64,000 bases of DNA from Cryphonectria parasitica EP155 (GCF_011745365.1 NW_024468915.1:784653-848652), one strand, 5' to 3'; positions 1-12,644 are shown, numbered from the stretch's first letter. Notes: generated by a model from the letters alone, not told the origin. Program-made: numbers and translations.

Positions 1-75
1 GGAGTCGAAGAGCAACCTCTCAAAGTTTAGTTGCCCGAGAATCCAGGATCGCATTAGTCTGGAATCGCTGTGACC

Positions 76-847
76 ATGAACGAAAAGCACAGCAGCGATG
101 ATACAGCCAACCACGGCTCGATGGAGCTGCACGATCGTGCGGCTGGCATCAAGCCGCAGATGCGCAGGCTCCACGACCCGGCCGTGACATTCGAGGAGTA
201 CATGTTCTACGCCGAGCGGGCGCGCCTCGAGGAAGACGCGGGCGCGCTCCACAACACCCCCGGCGTCACCTTCAAGTCCATCTTCCTCCCCTCGGCGAAC
301 AACAAGAGAAGCATCGGCGCAGGGGCCGACGGGGCCTGGTCAGCAGCTACGGAGCTGAATCTGTCGGACCCCAAGGTGCGGGCTGCCATTAGCGACCAGG
401 AGTGGGCGAATGCCAGCCGGGCGCTGCGGACGGCGTCGGCTGCGGCGTGCTTTTACTTGATCACGACGGATATCCTGGGACCTTTTGTGAGTCAAGACTA
501 TTCCCGTTTGACGATAGAAGAAAAGAGAAGGGGGGAACAAAGCGACAATGATAATGTTGTCGTCTGATACCAATCCTTTACTAATCATAAATCTTGAAAA
601 TGGTAACAGGGCGTCGGATTCGCCTTGGGAACCATGGGGTGGGGAGAAGGGTTTGGCTTTTATACTCTCTTTGGCATCATGACCGGATTGTAAGTGCAGA
701 CGCAAGACATTCATTTATTGCGATTCACCGAGTCGCAGCCCGCTGATTGCATTCATATACTACCACAGCTCCGGTTATCTCCTTTGGAAAGTCTTCATGA
801 ACCGTGCCAGTTTCGATGAGGAGGACGAGTTCATGGAGATGTCTTGA
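76..847 (+). CDS. Truncated amino-acid transporter (AAAP/Mtr-like), N-terminal part only
   Basis: Exons 76-486, 610-689 and 769-847 (introns start gtgagt and gtaagt, end acag) give 189 aa. The N-terminal half reads like the fungal neutral amino-acid permease family: a cytosolic stretch with LHDPAVTFEEYMFYAERAR, then RALRTASAAACFYLITTDIL and GPFGVGFALGTMGWG, which should be the first two membrane segments. Family members are usually about 450 aa with 10-11 membrane segments. Here the similarity stops after GYLLWKVF, followed by an acidic tail (DEEDEFMEMS) and a stop. No further transporter sequence is visible downstream before NPR3. ATG 76 is chosen; a GTG two codons upstream is ignored. It is probably a broken gene or a short derived protein, not a working transporter. 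The family is recognised from memory of conserved motifs; the truncation is seen directly. Confidence 0.7.
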
Positions 848-1717
848 GCCTCTCTCCTCTTTGGCCCTGGCAGCAGGCCTTGCCGCGTCCCATCTTTCGC
901 ATTTCACCCAACGCCTCGTCATCGGGCTCGGAGTTAATGGATCGGTATAGACTCCGTTGTCTGATCCTGAGCAAGTTTTTTTTCGTCCTACCCTTTTTTT
1001 TGGGGGGGGGGGGGATTAATCGTCATGCATGGTGGTTTTTTGCTGGTTGTCACATTATTATTGTCGACTTTGACCACCTTTACTTGCATACTTCGGTAGG
1101 CGGGTCTTAAGGGCTGTGTGCGAGGTAACACAGCGGCGTTCTGTACCTTTCCTCTCCCCTTTTGTTCGACTTCGCGAGAGATACCTCGTCTCCTCTGCTC
1201 GAGGGGGCCTATGATCTTACAATACACGATTAGGAGTCGGCTTCTGGAGTCGCAGGTTTTGATTTTGATTTTTATTACACCCGAGCTTTCGTCTCTGTTC
1301 TTTTTTTCTCTTCGTCCTTCTTTTCCTTTATAGTACTATATTCGGGCCGGAGGTTATTCTGTTATTTGTTTTACTTCCTCCCCCCCCCCCCCAACACAGC
1401 ATTAGTTAGGTCTCTTATCGTTTCCCCTGCTTTATTTGTTTCCTGGTCTTGCACAATGATACCTGAGTGGATTTCGAGATCGGAGGATAGGTTTCCCTGT
1501 TCCTTTCCACAGGATGCGCGCCCAGTTCCTGGGGTGTCGAGAGTTGGAATCAGTCGCATTCGTTACATCTGTTTATCAAATATATACCACTACTACCACC
1601 ATCAATCATTGTTCCCCAAATAGTCTTTCTTGCCTCTGCCGTCCGTCTATTCCGTAGACTCCGACTAACCTGGCATTCTGATCTATCTGTCCAGAGGAGA
1701 CTACTATTCCTTTATAT
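848..1717. other. Intergenic, 3' sides of transporter fragment and NPR3
   Basis: No supportable gene. It contains a 13-nt G run (1002-1014), a 13-nt C run (1380-1392) and T-rich sequence expected of 3' untranslated regions. The two flanking genes converge here. I see no continuation of the transporter in any frame. Confidence 0.6.
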
Positions 1718-4357
1718 TCACCAATGTCTCACGCAGAGAAGGTACTCGCTCATAGCCGTCAGCAGATTCCACACCTCCTTCCTCTTCATCTCCTCCTGCA
1801 GCGCGATGCGCTCCAGCGCCGACCGCCCGTTGAAGTACTTCCAGAACACAGGCCAGTGGTTTGCCACCTTCTCGTCCCAGTCCTCCCCCCTCGCGGCGGC
1901 AGTAGCGGCGGTACCGCCGGCCTTTCCCTCCTTGCCACCCGCGCCGGCCTTCTTGCCAGCGTCCTTTCTCGACCCTACAGACGGCTCTGTCCGCCTCTCC
2001 CTGAGCCGGCGGCCGATCGCACTCAGGTACAGGCTCTCTTTGCCTGTTGTCTTCTTGGCATCGAGGATGATGTACGGGCTCAGGCCAGCAAGGTGGGCGG
2101 CGCCGTTGACGCTGGGGTGTTCCGTGGCACGGGGAGAGGCCTTGCGTGCGTGCGCTGTGGCCTTCTCAGCGAGTTCCCGCGCCGCCTTGTCAGCGATGCG
2201 CTCGAGGCGGGCCTTCTCGGCGACCTGCTCGGCGAGTGTGGGCTGTGAGTGTGGGCGCGACGCACTGGGGGAGCTGGGCGTGGGCGTGGGCGGCTCTGGG
2301 GTGTCGGTGCCACGAGGATCGACCTCGCGGAGCAAAAAGGCTGGCGGGGATGACGGCGGGGAGAGGTCGGGCTGCGGGGAGTCGGCGGCACCCGCTCCCA
2401 GGCCGCGTGCCGACATGTCGGCGATGGAGAGCGCAGAGAGGTCCGAAATGCTCCGGTCGAGGCCGCCCGCGTAGCTCGCCGTCCTCTGCAGAGTCGAGGT
2501 CGAGCTTGCCAGGTCGGTGCCGACCGCGCTTCCCGCCATGCCCGAGTTGGTGCTCCCGCGCCTCTTGCGCTCCCCGGGCGCGTGAGCCAGCTCGTCGGTG
2601 GCGGCAGCCTGGGCCTTCTTGGCGCGGGCGACCTCTTCGGCCTCGAGCGCATAGTCCACCTCGTAGATGATCTCGGGCCAGACAATGACGTATGTAAACG
2701 TGCAGAGCTGCATCACCCAGCCGCCACGCATAAGCCAGGCCAGCATGTGGAGATAGTTTGGGCGGAAGGACTTGGACGGGCAGAACCACTTGTAGGGCTT
2801 GGGCGCGGCGGAGAGGTCGGAAAGGAAGTTGGGAAGAGCAGGCGCAAAAGGGAACTGACGTGCCCATGCGGCGGACGCGCGTGGGAGTGTCTTCATGTCT
2901 GCGTTGGGCGACAGGACATAGACGTCCCGTGCGTGCAGGGGCGGGATGGCAATGGCGCGCCGCCAGAAGATAAAGTGCTGGGCATATTTGCGGACTTGAC
3001 CGAGAGTGAGGATGTTGTTGGTCTGTTGGGAGACCTGATGGAAGGAGATGATGGGCTTGGAGTGTCGGACGAACTCGATCATGGAGAGGGTCGTCTCATC
3101 AGGGTCGGCCGAGAGCTCAGAGATGATCTTCTTGTCATCGCCCATGAGAAGCAACGCAAAATTCCTATCTAGGTACTGAGACTCGTCGAGGGCGTCATTA
3201 TTATGGTCGCCTACAAAAGAATTGGCTGTTGTGATCCACAGGCCGCGGCTATCCTCCTCACGGTCGACGGGTGGGAGATCAGCGATGTGGAAGGGCACCG
3301 GGATCTGTACCGAATGTGTGATGGTCCCCTCGCCCGTCTCGAGCTGGAGAGCGGCGATCTTGTTGTGCGAGATGGCCTCGTACAGGTCCTGCATCGATGC
3401 GGCCAGCGAGGAGCTCTGCAGGATCTCCTCCCACAGCTGGCTCATCTTCCTCCTCTCCTCGCGAGCCTTGTCCTTGAGCAGCAGGATCTTTTTGGATTCC
3501 TTCCAGACGAAGTCGCTACGCTGCTGGACGTATTTGTAGGCCTTGTTGACCTTGCGGATGATGTTGGTGTACATGGTGTCGATCAGGTCCCTGGCCTCAT
3601 GCTTCTTTGGGTTGAGGATGAAGACCAGGTTGAACATGGTCATGTTGCTGATCTTGTCTTCTGTCTCTTCACCGGCGGTCGTCTTCTCTGTCATGTCCCT
3701 GGTCGTATCGATAGTCTCGGTCACGGAAGCCACATCATGGGCGGCGTCGCCTTCTTCTTTGTCATTGGCCTCGCCGCCGCCGCCGCCGCCCTCGCCCTCA
3801 TCGTTTGGCGAGATCTGCTCGTCATCCTTGCGGGGGTTGGCATCCGCATCCTCGTGCTTGGACTTCTCCTGTTTCTTCTTACTCTTCTTCTTCTTCCATA
3901 TGCCATTCTCGGGCTTGTGTATAGGATATGACACAAAATACAGCGGGTCGAGCGATATCTGGAAGAGCGTCTTGTGGTAGGCTCTTGCCGGGGTCAATAT
4001 GCTCTCGAGGTCCTTGGTGGGGAATCCAGCAACATGCTCCCAGGGAACGATCTGGGTGCCACCATCGGTGATGATATGGTCATCCTGGTTCCATGATATG
4101 AGATCGGAGATATTCAGATTGTAGGGCGTCAGGCCATCGGTGGCTGCTGCGACCTTGTCGAGCAGGATGTCATCCTCATCGGCGCCCTCGTCATGGCCAT
4201 CCTCGTCCTCGTCCTCTACCTCCTCACTGCGTCGCTCCGCAACAGGTACAATGTGAGGAGGGTAGTGAAACACGAACCTGGGGCCGTCACGGTTCCTGTT
4301 TATGACGAGGGCCACGCCCAGGAAGTTTGAAGAGTTTGGGAGGACCGGAAGAGCCAT
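1718..4357 (-). CDS. NPR3: Nitrogen permease regulator 3 (SEACIT/GATOR1 subunit)
   Basis: Single exon, 879 aa. Npr3/Nprl3 forms with Npr2 and Iml1 the complex that restrains TORC1 at the vacuole when amino acids are scarce. The N-terminus MALPVLPNSSNFLGVALVI followed by RDGPRFVFHYPP is the family's longin-type opening. Further family blocks follow: SDLISWNQDDHIITDGGTQI, FQISLDPLYFVSYPIH, and a long coiled stretch near DFVWKESKKILLLKDKAREER. The C-terminus closes with the usual helical domain (FNGRSALERIALQEEMKRKE, then VWNLLTAMSEYLLCVRHW). Two low-complexity insertions are seen: an acidic Glu/Asp patch at about residues 42-65, and a Ser/Pro/Ala-rich linker in the second half, both typical of filamentous fungi. 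It diverges from the ethanolamine kinase gene across a 1.4 kb shared upstream region. Confidence 0.93.
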   Translation of the reverse strand: MALPVLPNSSNFLGVALVINRNRDGPRFVFHYPPHIVPVAERRSEEVEDEDEDGHDEGADEDDILLDKVAAATDGLTPYNLNISDLISWNQDDHIITDGGTQIVPWEHVAGFPTKDLESILTPARAYHKTLFQISLDPLYFVSYPIHKPENGIWKKKKSKKKQEKSKHEDADANPRKDDEQISPNDEGEGGGGGGEANDKEEGDAAHDVASVTETIDTTRDMTEKTTAGEETEDKISNMTMFNLVFILNPKKHEARDLIDTMYTNIIRKVNKAYKYVQQRSDFVWKESKKILLLKDKAREERRKMSQLWEEILQSSSLAASMQDLYEAISHNKIAALQLETGEGTITHSVQIPVPFHIADLPPVDREEDSRGLWITTANSFVGDHNNDALDESQYLDRNFALLLMGDDKKIISELSADPDETTLSMIEFVRHSKPIISFHQVSQQTNNILTLGQVRKYAQHFIFWRRAIAIPPLHARDVYVLSPNADMKTLPRASAAWARQFPFAPALPNFLSDLSAAPKPYKWFCPSKSFRPNYLHMLAWLMRGGWVMQLCTFTYVIVWPEIIYEVDYALEAEEVARAKKAQAAATDELAHAPGERKRRGSTNSGMAGSAVGTDLASSTSTLQRTASYAGGLDRSISDLSALSIADMSARGLGAGAADSPQPDLSPPSSPPAFLLREVDPRGTDTPEPPTPTPSSPSASRPHSQPTLAEQVAEKARLERIADKAARELAEKATAHARKASPRATEHPSVNGAAHLAGLSPYIILDAKKTTGKESLYLSAIGRRLRERRTEPSVGSRKDAGKKAGAGGKEGKAGGTAATAAARGEDWDEKVANHWPVFWKYFNGRSALERIALQEEMKRKEVWNLLTAMSEYLLCVRHW

Positions 4358-5746
4358 GGTCGATGTGATGAATCACAGCCGCGTGTTGATGGTCAGCCAG
4401 CTGTCCTGGTCCCCTTGGAAACAAAGAGACACAGTCTTTGGTCGATCACATACAAGGCTGCTAGGCCTCAGATGGATGGTTCGTATGCCTGTTGACCTGT
4501 TGAGAGAGCTTGGCTTTCCATGTTGCGACACATGATGACGACGACCCTGAGCTTGAATGCTTGGTGAAAGCGGCTCGTGGCAAGGCCGTCGCGCCTCAAG
4601 CAGGGGCAGAAGAGAGGGCGCAATAATGAGAAACAATTTCTCGAATATCAAATTGACGCCATCCTTTAGTTGAGTCTGTGGCTCAACTTTCCCGATGTGA
4701 TCTTCTACCAGGGAAGGGGCGGGGCGGGGCGGGACCCTCTCTTTCCTACTATTACTCCTCTGCTCCTCTCCTTCTGTTGTTGAGCTGCTAAGCTACCAAG
4801 GTACCTAAATCGATTACGAGAAACCAATCACATGCCTGCCAGAAACAACCCCCACAAACGGCCCTAGCATTTCTGAATAGCGGACCCGTCTTGCTGGGAA
4901 ACCCCTTATTTACCTACAATTTAGTACGGTACGACATGCTGTACTAATACTACAAGTACACCAACGGCCACGACACATCTGAAAAGTACCGCAGTACGTA
5001 GCGTCGTACCTTTACGCAAAAGTATCTCCTCATTTTTTTTTTTTGTTCTCTCTCTTTTTTTTCTTCCTGCCTTTTTCTGGGAATCCGTCGCGTGCCTCGC
5101 CTGTGCAATTTCGAGAAGAAGGGAAAAAAAGCATACGCAGTTTTCCGATGTGAAGAGGACAAGGTAATTACTTTTTCTTCTTCCCCTCCTCCCTGCTTTT
5201 TTTCTTCTTTCTTTTTCCCTTCTTCTTCTTCTCTTCACTGTTTACTTGTTGGCTTCTCCCAATATAAACGGTACGAGGTCTCTACCTCTTCAGATGTCAC
5301 GAAGGATTGTTCCCCCATGCTCATACTTTACTACTGATCCAGGCTCGGGAGTGACCCCTCTTCAACGTATTGCGTATGTACCCCATCAGAACCCCCCTCC
5401 GTCACAGGTACCTTATGACGTGCCTCTCGTTTGTGACCGCCGTTCCAGCCTAGAATTTTTGTGGTTTTCTGGGCCGTCTGTGGTTGTAGACAAATCGAAC
5501 GAAATGAATCTTTTTTATTCTAACAATGACCTTTCTTGCACTCAAGAGACACATAAACTGAATCGCAACGACCACGACGACGACCACGACGACCACGACA
5601 AACTGTGTACATATTCCCCAGGTACCTGTCAACAATCCTCGTGCTCCTCGCCCTCCTTGTCCTCGCGGCAACCAGCCACGCCGGCTCCTTCACCCCTCCT
5701 TTTCTCCAAACTTGGTCCCCCTTCTACCGACCCGACCCGGCCGACC
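4358..5746. promoter_or_regulatory. Divergent upstream region of NPR3 and ethanolamine kinase
   Basis: 1.39 kb between two divergent start codons. It holds GC boxes (ggggcggggcggggc near 4716-4733), GGTACC/TACGTA-type palindromic words (about 4800-5010), T-rich tracts (5031-5070, 5180-5240), and a CGA/CCA-rich repeat at 5568-5600. The kinase reading frame stays open upstream of its ATG, so part of this region could be leader. No other gene is supported. Confidence 0.5.
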
Positions 5747-7227
5747 ATGATACATCAAGACCAACCAAACGGCGCCGTCGCAGCCGCAACCACTACCAAT
5801 GGCACCAGCGCGACGGCTCCTAGCACTACCGCTACTACGACAACCCCTTCCTCCTCACACCATCCTGTCCCCTTCATTCCCCAGACCTTCACGAACAACG
5901 ACTCGGACGCGTCGGCAAGAAGCCTCATCCTCGCCCTCCGTCCCGACTGGTCCTCCCCCGACTCGTCGATCGAATTCGTCCGCTTCACCGACGGCATCAC
6001 CAACACCCTCCTCAAGGCCGTCCACCGGCGCCCAGGCCTATCCAAGGACGATGTCGACCGCGAGGCCATCCTGCTCCGGGCCTACGGCAACGGCACCGAC
6101 CTGATCATCGACCGTGCCCGCGAGACCCAGAACCACGAGCTCCTGATGCAGCACGGCCTGGCCCCCGAGCTGCTGGCCCGCTTCGAGAACGGCATGATGT
6201 ACAGGTTTATCCGCGGCACCGTCACCCACCCCGAGGGCCTGCGCCGGAGGGACGTCTATCTTGCCGTGGCCAGGCGCCTGGCCCAGTGGCACGCCACCGT
6301 GCCCTGCCTGCCCGGCAAGACCCACCTGAGCGAGAAGATGAACGGCCACGCCGCCGACGTCCTCAAGTGTGTTGACGCCGGCTCCAGAACTTTTGAGACC
6401 CTGCAGGAGGCTGTCGACGGCGCCTGCCCTGGGAAACGGGCTCCCAACATCTGGACCGTCATGCAGAAGTGGATCTTTGCGTTGCCCACCGATACCCAGG
6501 CCCAGAAGGAGAGGCAGGCCCTGCTGCAGCGCGAACTGGCCAGGCTGGTGGCCGAGCTGAGCCCTCGTCCGGGCTTGGGCAGTGACGGTGTGAGTACAAC
6601 CTTTTCCCCTTTTTTTTCAGGTGGCTAAGACGCAGCTGAGGACCGACCTATAACTAAATAATCTGGCCATAACAGCTCGTATTTGCCCATTGCGATCTCC
6701 TGTGCGGGAACGTCATCGTCCTCCCCAAAGGTGAGGCCACCTCACTGCCCGACATACCGGCACCAGTTTCCACCACCAGCAATGCCGACGACGAGTCAGT
6801 ATCAGTCACCTTCATCGACTACGAGTATGCAGTGCCCTCGCCTGCCGCCTTCGACCTGGCCAACCACTTCGCCGAGTGGGGCGGCTTCGACTGCGACTTC
6901 AGCGTGCTCCCCACAAGATCCCAGAGGCGCGAGTTCGTCGCCGAGTACGTGCGGTCCTACTTTGCCCTGGCTGGGGGCGCGTACGACCACGACGCCGAGG
7001 TCCAGAGGCTCACGGCCGAGGTCGACGTCTACCGCGGCGTGCCGGGCTTCTACTGGGGCATCTGGTCCCTGATCCAGGCCACCATCTCCCAGATCGACTT
7101 CGACTACGCCTCATACGCTGAGGTCCGGCTCGGCGAGTACTGGGCCTGGCGGGCCGAGGTCGACGGGACCAGGCTGGCCAAGGGCGAGAACATGCCGCTG
7201 AGGGAGATGCGGTGGGCCGAGGAGTAG
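5747..7227 (+). CDS. EKI1: Ethanolamine kinase
   Basis: Exons 5747-6589 and 6676-7227 (intron gtgagt...aacag) give 464 aa. It should phosphorylate ethanolamine with ATP, the first step of the CDP-ethanolamine route to phosphatidylethanolamine, in the cytosol. FTDGITNTL at about residue 80 is the phosphate-binding loop word of ethanolamine kinases; choline kinases differ at this point. The Brenner kinase motif HCDLLCGN lies at 286-293, split-safe just after the intron. The metal-binding D-Y-E-Y follows at 329-332. The first 45 residues are a Thr/Ser/Ala-rich tail with little conservation. The open frame extends about 500 nt upstream of ATG 5747, but without homology, so this ATG is preferred. 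Choline kinase is the alternative and is less likely. Confidence 0.93.
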
Positions 7228-10176
7228 AAAAGAAAGAAGGAGAAAAAGAGAAAGAAAGAAAACAGAGAAAGAGGGGGCTATAGTTGGCACGTCTTGATTT
7301 ACAACGTCTGCGAAGCGTGATTGTTGGTTCTATTGTGTCTTTGCATGGCGTGTGCTCTTATTTTGTGTGTGTATGAGAGAGAAAGAGAGAGTAAGAAAAG
7401 GAGACAGTAAAACGCAAAATGTTTCAGGTGCGGAAATACCCAACCTGTCCTCCTCACCAGAGAGACGGGTAGAAAGAGAGAAAGTCTCAAGGTATTCAAC
7501 ATGCTCTTCTTCTTTTCTTTCTTTTTGGTTTTTTCTTCTTCTTGAGATAGCGAGAAAGAGGCAAAAGAAACCCCTTGAGGGATGCAGCATATTTTGGCGC
7601 TGGGTTATTATATAGGTGATAATATCTATTTTCGGAAACAAAACTTACTCCCTATGAATTTGCTGTATTTTGAGTGTCGCACACTTTGTGAGTACAACGC
7701 TATGCCAAAGTCTAAATGTGAACTAGAAAAGAGAGATAGAAGAAAAGAAAGAAACTGAGAGCATTGGGGTTCCCTTGTGTGATCATAGTCTTACATTCGT
7801 CCTATGTACACTGAGGACCAGTCAGTGAATGAGATGATATATCGAGGAAGGTGGTCTAGCCAAAGTGATTGCACCATGCTTGATGGAAGCAATACCAATT
7901 ACACTTCATAAACTTCAAGAAGCACCACTGTCCATCGTATAAGCTGTGTGCCACAAAACTCTGAGTCTGACAAGAATCGTTGTGTAGATCCTCCTCACTG
8001 CATCAACGTATACACAAAAAGTTTAAAGCAGATAACCACATCCCCCCCCCCCCCTCTTCTCCTTCTTTCACCTCCTGGTAGAAGGCTTACTTACCCCTCA
8101 GCACGCAACCAACAACTCTCTCGCTCACCATGGCGTATACGGCTGAGTGATGCAGTGACGCACATGAGACACAAGATACAACTCGCAGATCGACACCGTC
8201 ACCCGCTTGCTGCCGAGACTCTCAAGTCTGGGCGTCAAGCCTAACATGGCCCCGGGCATCACTACATCCTCCGACCCAAGTTTGCTGATCATAGCCTCCC
8301 ATTGGTGATTGCCACCCAAAGCAAAGAGTAGCGGAAAAAAGAAGAGAAAGGGCGGAAAGGAGGGAGGGGGGGGGGGAGCCAGAGCAGTCGAGAGCCCACT
8401 TGGACCAAGTGTAGCGCCGCCATCAACCAGTCACACTGATGCTATATGATATGCACGTTGTCACCGCGCATGAGGAGGGGGGAGGGGGTCAGCCCTCCCT
8501 GCATCAAGCTCGGCCTTGTCGCATCGGCCCAGACGCACATCATAAGCCTGATCCCCTTCCAACAAGCCCCCCTCCTTTCCTCCCCTGCGAAGGTGCTTGA
8601 CACAATCCAATGAGGAGTTGAGATGAGGCCTGGACCTGGTCTTTAGCAGGTGGCTGGTATGCCGAAGGGCAGGTTCCTCTCCTCCCCCCTTCCCATCTCT
8701 CTCCCCTCCTCTCTTTTGCGATGCTTAATGCCTCCCTGCTCGAAACGAATGTGGCAACTTGCCGCGGGATATCACGCACCACACTGAACCTAGGGTCCCT
8801 TCGCACATTCCATCGGGAAGAGGAGCAGCCGATGGCCAGAACTCGGGTCGAGTGCCAGCCTCCGTGGGCGCCCAAGGAAGCGCCGGAGAGTAGAAATGCT
8901 TTTCTGCCGATTGTGCACGAAATATTTTCGTGGGCCAGACGGGCGAGATACCGCCGAGAGGAATCGTTATCTTTCGACCGCGCTCATAGGCTCATCCCTC
9001 CCTCACCTCCAGGAATGCGGAATAGATGCTACCCCTCTCGGAGACAGGACCGTGGTAGCTCGTGTGGCCCACTAGTCACAGCAAAGGGTTGAGCTCCCCT
9101 CCCCTCCCCACCCTCCCATGTCGTGCATATGTCCAGCACGATCAACAGGTACTCCTCCTCGGCCTCATGCCGGCATCATAGCTGGATGGCAAGGCGATCG
9201 GTGCAAGTAGCAGAACACAGCTGAGCCAGCCAACCAGAGCTATGCCGTCATCCCACGCCGGTAATCGCCGTTGTCAATGAAGATCTGTAACACGAGTCAA
9301 GAATTCTGTATCTCATGCGAGGGCACCATGGCCAGACGGAAACGTTCCATTGTGACGCAAGGGCTTTTCCGTACCTGTGGTTGACCTGTGGTAGACCTTT
9401 GACAGGTTATGAGCGCACTGCAGGAAGAGCGCACGACAGCCGGCTGTGGAGTCGATGGCAGGTCACGCGGTGTTGCCGTCCCCCAAATCCTAACCGCTCG
9501 AGCTGTCACAAAGGAGGGGGGAGGAAGGGGAGGGGGTGTTCAGATGGTGAGGCTAGCTGCGACGGCAGGTTCGGCAGCTCACGGGAGTAACTCCCCCCTC
9601 CCTCCCTCCCTCATTGCGAGAAGACCAACAGAGAGCAAAAGAAGAGACAAAGGCTCCAAGATGCCGTCGAAAGGCACAGGCAAGGAGCTAGAAAGAGGAC
9701 AGTCTCCTCATAATTACGCGTCGTCGGGAATGGGGTGTGCTGCCCGTTGTGACGAAACCCTTGGGTGCGTACATCTTTGGCCTCGTTCTGTGCCTACGTC
9801 AAGTAGTCCTTGGCGTCTGTCCGAACAGCTGAGGAGACATCGTGATCCAGAGGCCCCACGTTGCATGCATCAGCAACCGTCAAGCGGCTCCGACGAGACT
9901 CGTACGAGAGATAAGCTTGAAATGGAGGGCCAATGTACCATGATAGGTTACTTCCGACGATGTGTGAGGCTTCTTGAACTACCATACCGCAAACAACAAA
10001 GCTGTAGGTTGGGTTGATCGTGTCTGAATATCACCTTCCCCCTAGGTATAGCACCAGGGTGCTCAGGTCATCCCGTGTTCGTCACGGAGCTCGAGCAGCT
10101 GCGATGGCAAAGCAGACTGCGTAGCTTGAACCTGTCCAAGCTCTCTGTAATGCTTCCAGCAACGGCCACCACCATC

Positions 10177-10219
10177 ACCTCCTCCTCCTCCTCCTCCTCC
10201 TCCTCCTCCTCCTCCTCCC
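10177..10219. repeat. (CCT)n trinucleotide microsatellite
   Basis: About 13 uninterrupted CCT/TCC units in intergenic DNA. Confidence 0.9.
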
Positions 10220-12644
10220 TCCCCTTCCTACCATCCTGCGTGGGCCCCATCATAGTGGCTAGTGGAAGTGGAAACTGAAGAGAGATCATGCTTTGTAGTC
10301 TCTTAACGGCTCTTCAATAAGCTCCTCAGAGACATGGAACCTCCATGGCGGGGGGGAGGGGAGGGTCTGGACTCCCCTTACCCAAGCTCCCTTGCCCAAG
10401 CTCTGACGACAGCAAGTGCAGTGTAGCATTGGCCGGATTCGAGCCGAGTCTTTCAACCCAGGCCCTCAAATGCTATGGAAGTCAAGTTAGCTAGAGAAAA
10501 GACTGGGGTCCGCCCCGACTGTGCCGAGCTGTCACAAGGGCTGGCAGCATCCTCGGCGAGAGTTTGTCTGTTCCGCGTCGGGATGCGATTTGTGTCTTGA
10601 GAAAGTGACTGATGCAAGGTGACGGTTCTCATTGCGTACGCAGGGACCTTGGGCTTCCGAGGTGAGCATAGATGATGACGCCTCTTTTCTCTCCCCTCCG
10701 CGTGTAGCTTCCCCGTCCGTGATCCCGTGAACGTTCGGGCGAGCATCGCAAGCGTGAGCTCAGAGCTCCTTTCCGAGACTAGCCGCATGGCGAGGTAGGG
10801 CATATTCCCTCCCCTTGGCGACAGTTCCCATGCCTCGGGACCGACCCCAGAAACTTGAGTATGTTCTCTTCACAAAATAATCAGCAGCAGGGCTGGACAT
10901 CATCGGCGGTCGTTCGTGGAAGTGCCGGTCTCCACTGACTGACGCGCGTTTAGAGGCTCCTCAAAACTTTGTCGGCAATGTAACGATGGTTCCCCCTGCT
11001 CGGGAGATAGGACCCAGACACAAGCGACGTTCAGTGTTTCCTGTCCCGCCGGGACGGGACATGTTGCGAAGAGACGATGACGACCGGTATCCTCGAAGAA
11101 GAAGGTCAATATGCCAGCTGAGGAGTTGAGGCGGGCGAAAAGGGTAAGGCAAAATGTACGCTAAGCCAGAAATGCATGCGCCCTCGCTGAATAAAGCCTT
11201 GGCCAAAACCCCAGAGCTGACAAACTTGGAAACAAGCTTGAGATAATGCATGCAGACAAAGCGGGGCTCAAGTCGTCGGCGGTCGGCATCGGACATTGGT
11301 CTGTATACGGGTACCACGACAAGAACACACGGACGAGTGATTAAACGACTATTCCCTCGATCTTTGTCTTTGGAGAAGGAGGGGGAGAAGAAGAAGGGAA
11401 AGAGAGAGAGAGGAGGGGGGGGGGGCGTTCACCTCTCGCATGGACATAACACTATGCGTACTGTTGTTTGTTGTAGTTGCTGTCGTTTGTTGGTTCAAAC
11501 TGCAAAACTCCAACTAGCCACAGCATCTTCGGGACGGGCCTCGGTAATCATCAAACGAAGACAGCAGCAGGCTCTGCCGGGGACGAGCATTTGGGCTGCA
11601 CAAGAGGTTTGCGCTGAAAATCTTAGGAGACCCTGCATTGCAGGCCAGCACTCTGTTCCCCACGGCGATACGACTGATTATGCCGATCTCTCGTCGCTCT
11701 AGGAAAGCTTATATTCAAGCCTTGCACACACACACACTGAGACCTAGGGTTACAGTCTGCGTTATCGCCTGTCGCTCCAACCAGTGGAATGTGCAGCTCC
11801 GTCAGGCTGGGCGAGCTGGTTGACAAGCATGACAGGGTCGTCGTCGACTAATCCCAAGTCCCACTGCATTGGGCTCTGGGATCACTCTCGGCTCGCAGGT
11901 CGCTAGGACATGATCTTTTCCCGTGGCGAGGTAAATTGCCATGGTGACATAGAAGAATACCAGCTGTAAGGCAATTTGGCACAATTCCGGATGTATTTCG
12001 GTTGTGTGGGAGACCTGTCCATAGCTGCGGTCGTGGACATTGCTCCGTTGGGATTGTTTCAGCTTTGAAAATACTCCCCGACCATCGAGATGATGATACT
12101 CTCTGCTGTGCTGGTGATTCAATGTTAATTCTCCTCACAGGTGCATCTAGAGCCTTGCCAGGTTGATTTTTCTCTGGAATCATACCTAGTTGGTCATAAT
12201 GACACGAACTGCATTATTGCAAATTGACATTGTAGCGACGCTGTACCAGATCCAGATCCGTATGTGCAGATGACGACCTGAATCCTGTTTGATGAGACAC
12301 AAATCTCTGCGCCATGACGAGCGAGCAGGTGTGTGGATACCCTTGCTCCAAAACAATGAGCGTCTTGTGTCATTGTACAGTGAGGCAACAGGTAGAATGG
12401 CCTGAACGACGCTTTCTTTCTTTCTCGGCGTCGTTATTTGAGTCGCATGAGACTACGCGTCGCTCGGAGGTCAAGCCTTGTTGAGACTGGTGCCCTCTCT
12501 ATTCTTGATGTACTTTTAGGACTTGGGAAGTTAACCCATTGTGGTAACCATTGAGTCGCACCATACCATCGGGTGAGGACCAAAGCTGATGTGGTACACA
12601 AAGTAGTTATCATCAGCACTGCTCTTACCGGCTAGATTCTGAAG

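Noticed and set aside
3203..3931. 242-codon plus-strand frame rich in Leu/Val
   Set aside because: Exactly antisense to NPR3; its hydrophobic composition is the mirror of the NPR3 acidic and Gly-rich codons.
5568..5600. Short repeated CGACCACGA units considered as a CRISPR-like or minisatellite array
   Set aside because: Units are 3-9 nt with no spacers, so this is a simple sequence repeat; CRISPR arrays are not expected in a fungal nuclear genome.
9409..10017. 202-codon plus-strand frame in the gene-poor stretch
   Set aside because: No recognised domain, Arg/Ser/Cys-rich composition, overlapped by other frames, and no splice or conservation evidence that I can see.
10430..10470. B-box-like word GGCTCGAATCC on the minus strand
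   Set aside because: No A box at suitable spacing and no cloverleaf arms; likely chance.
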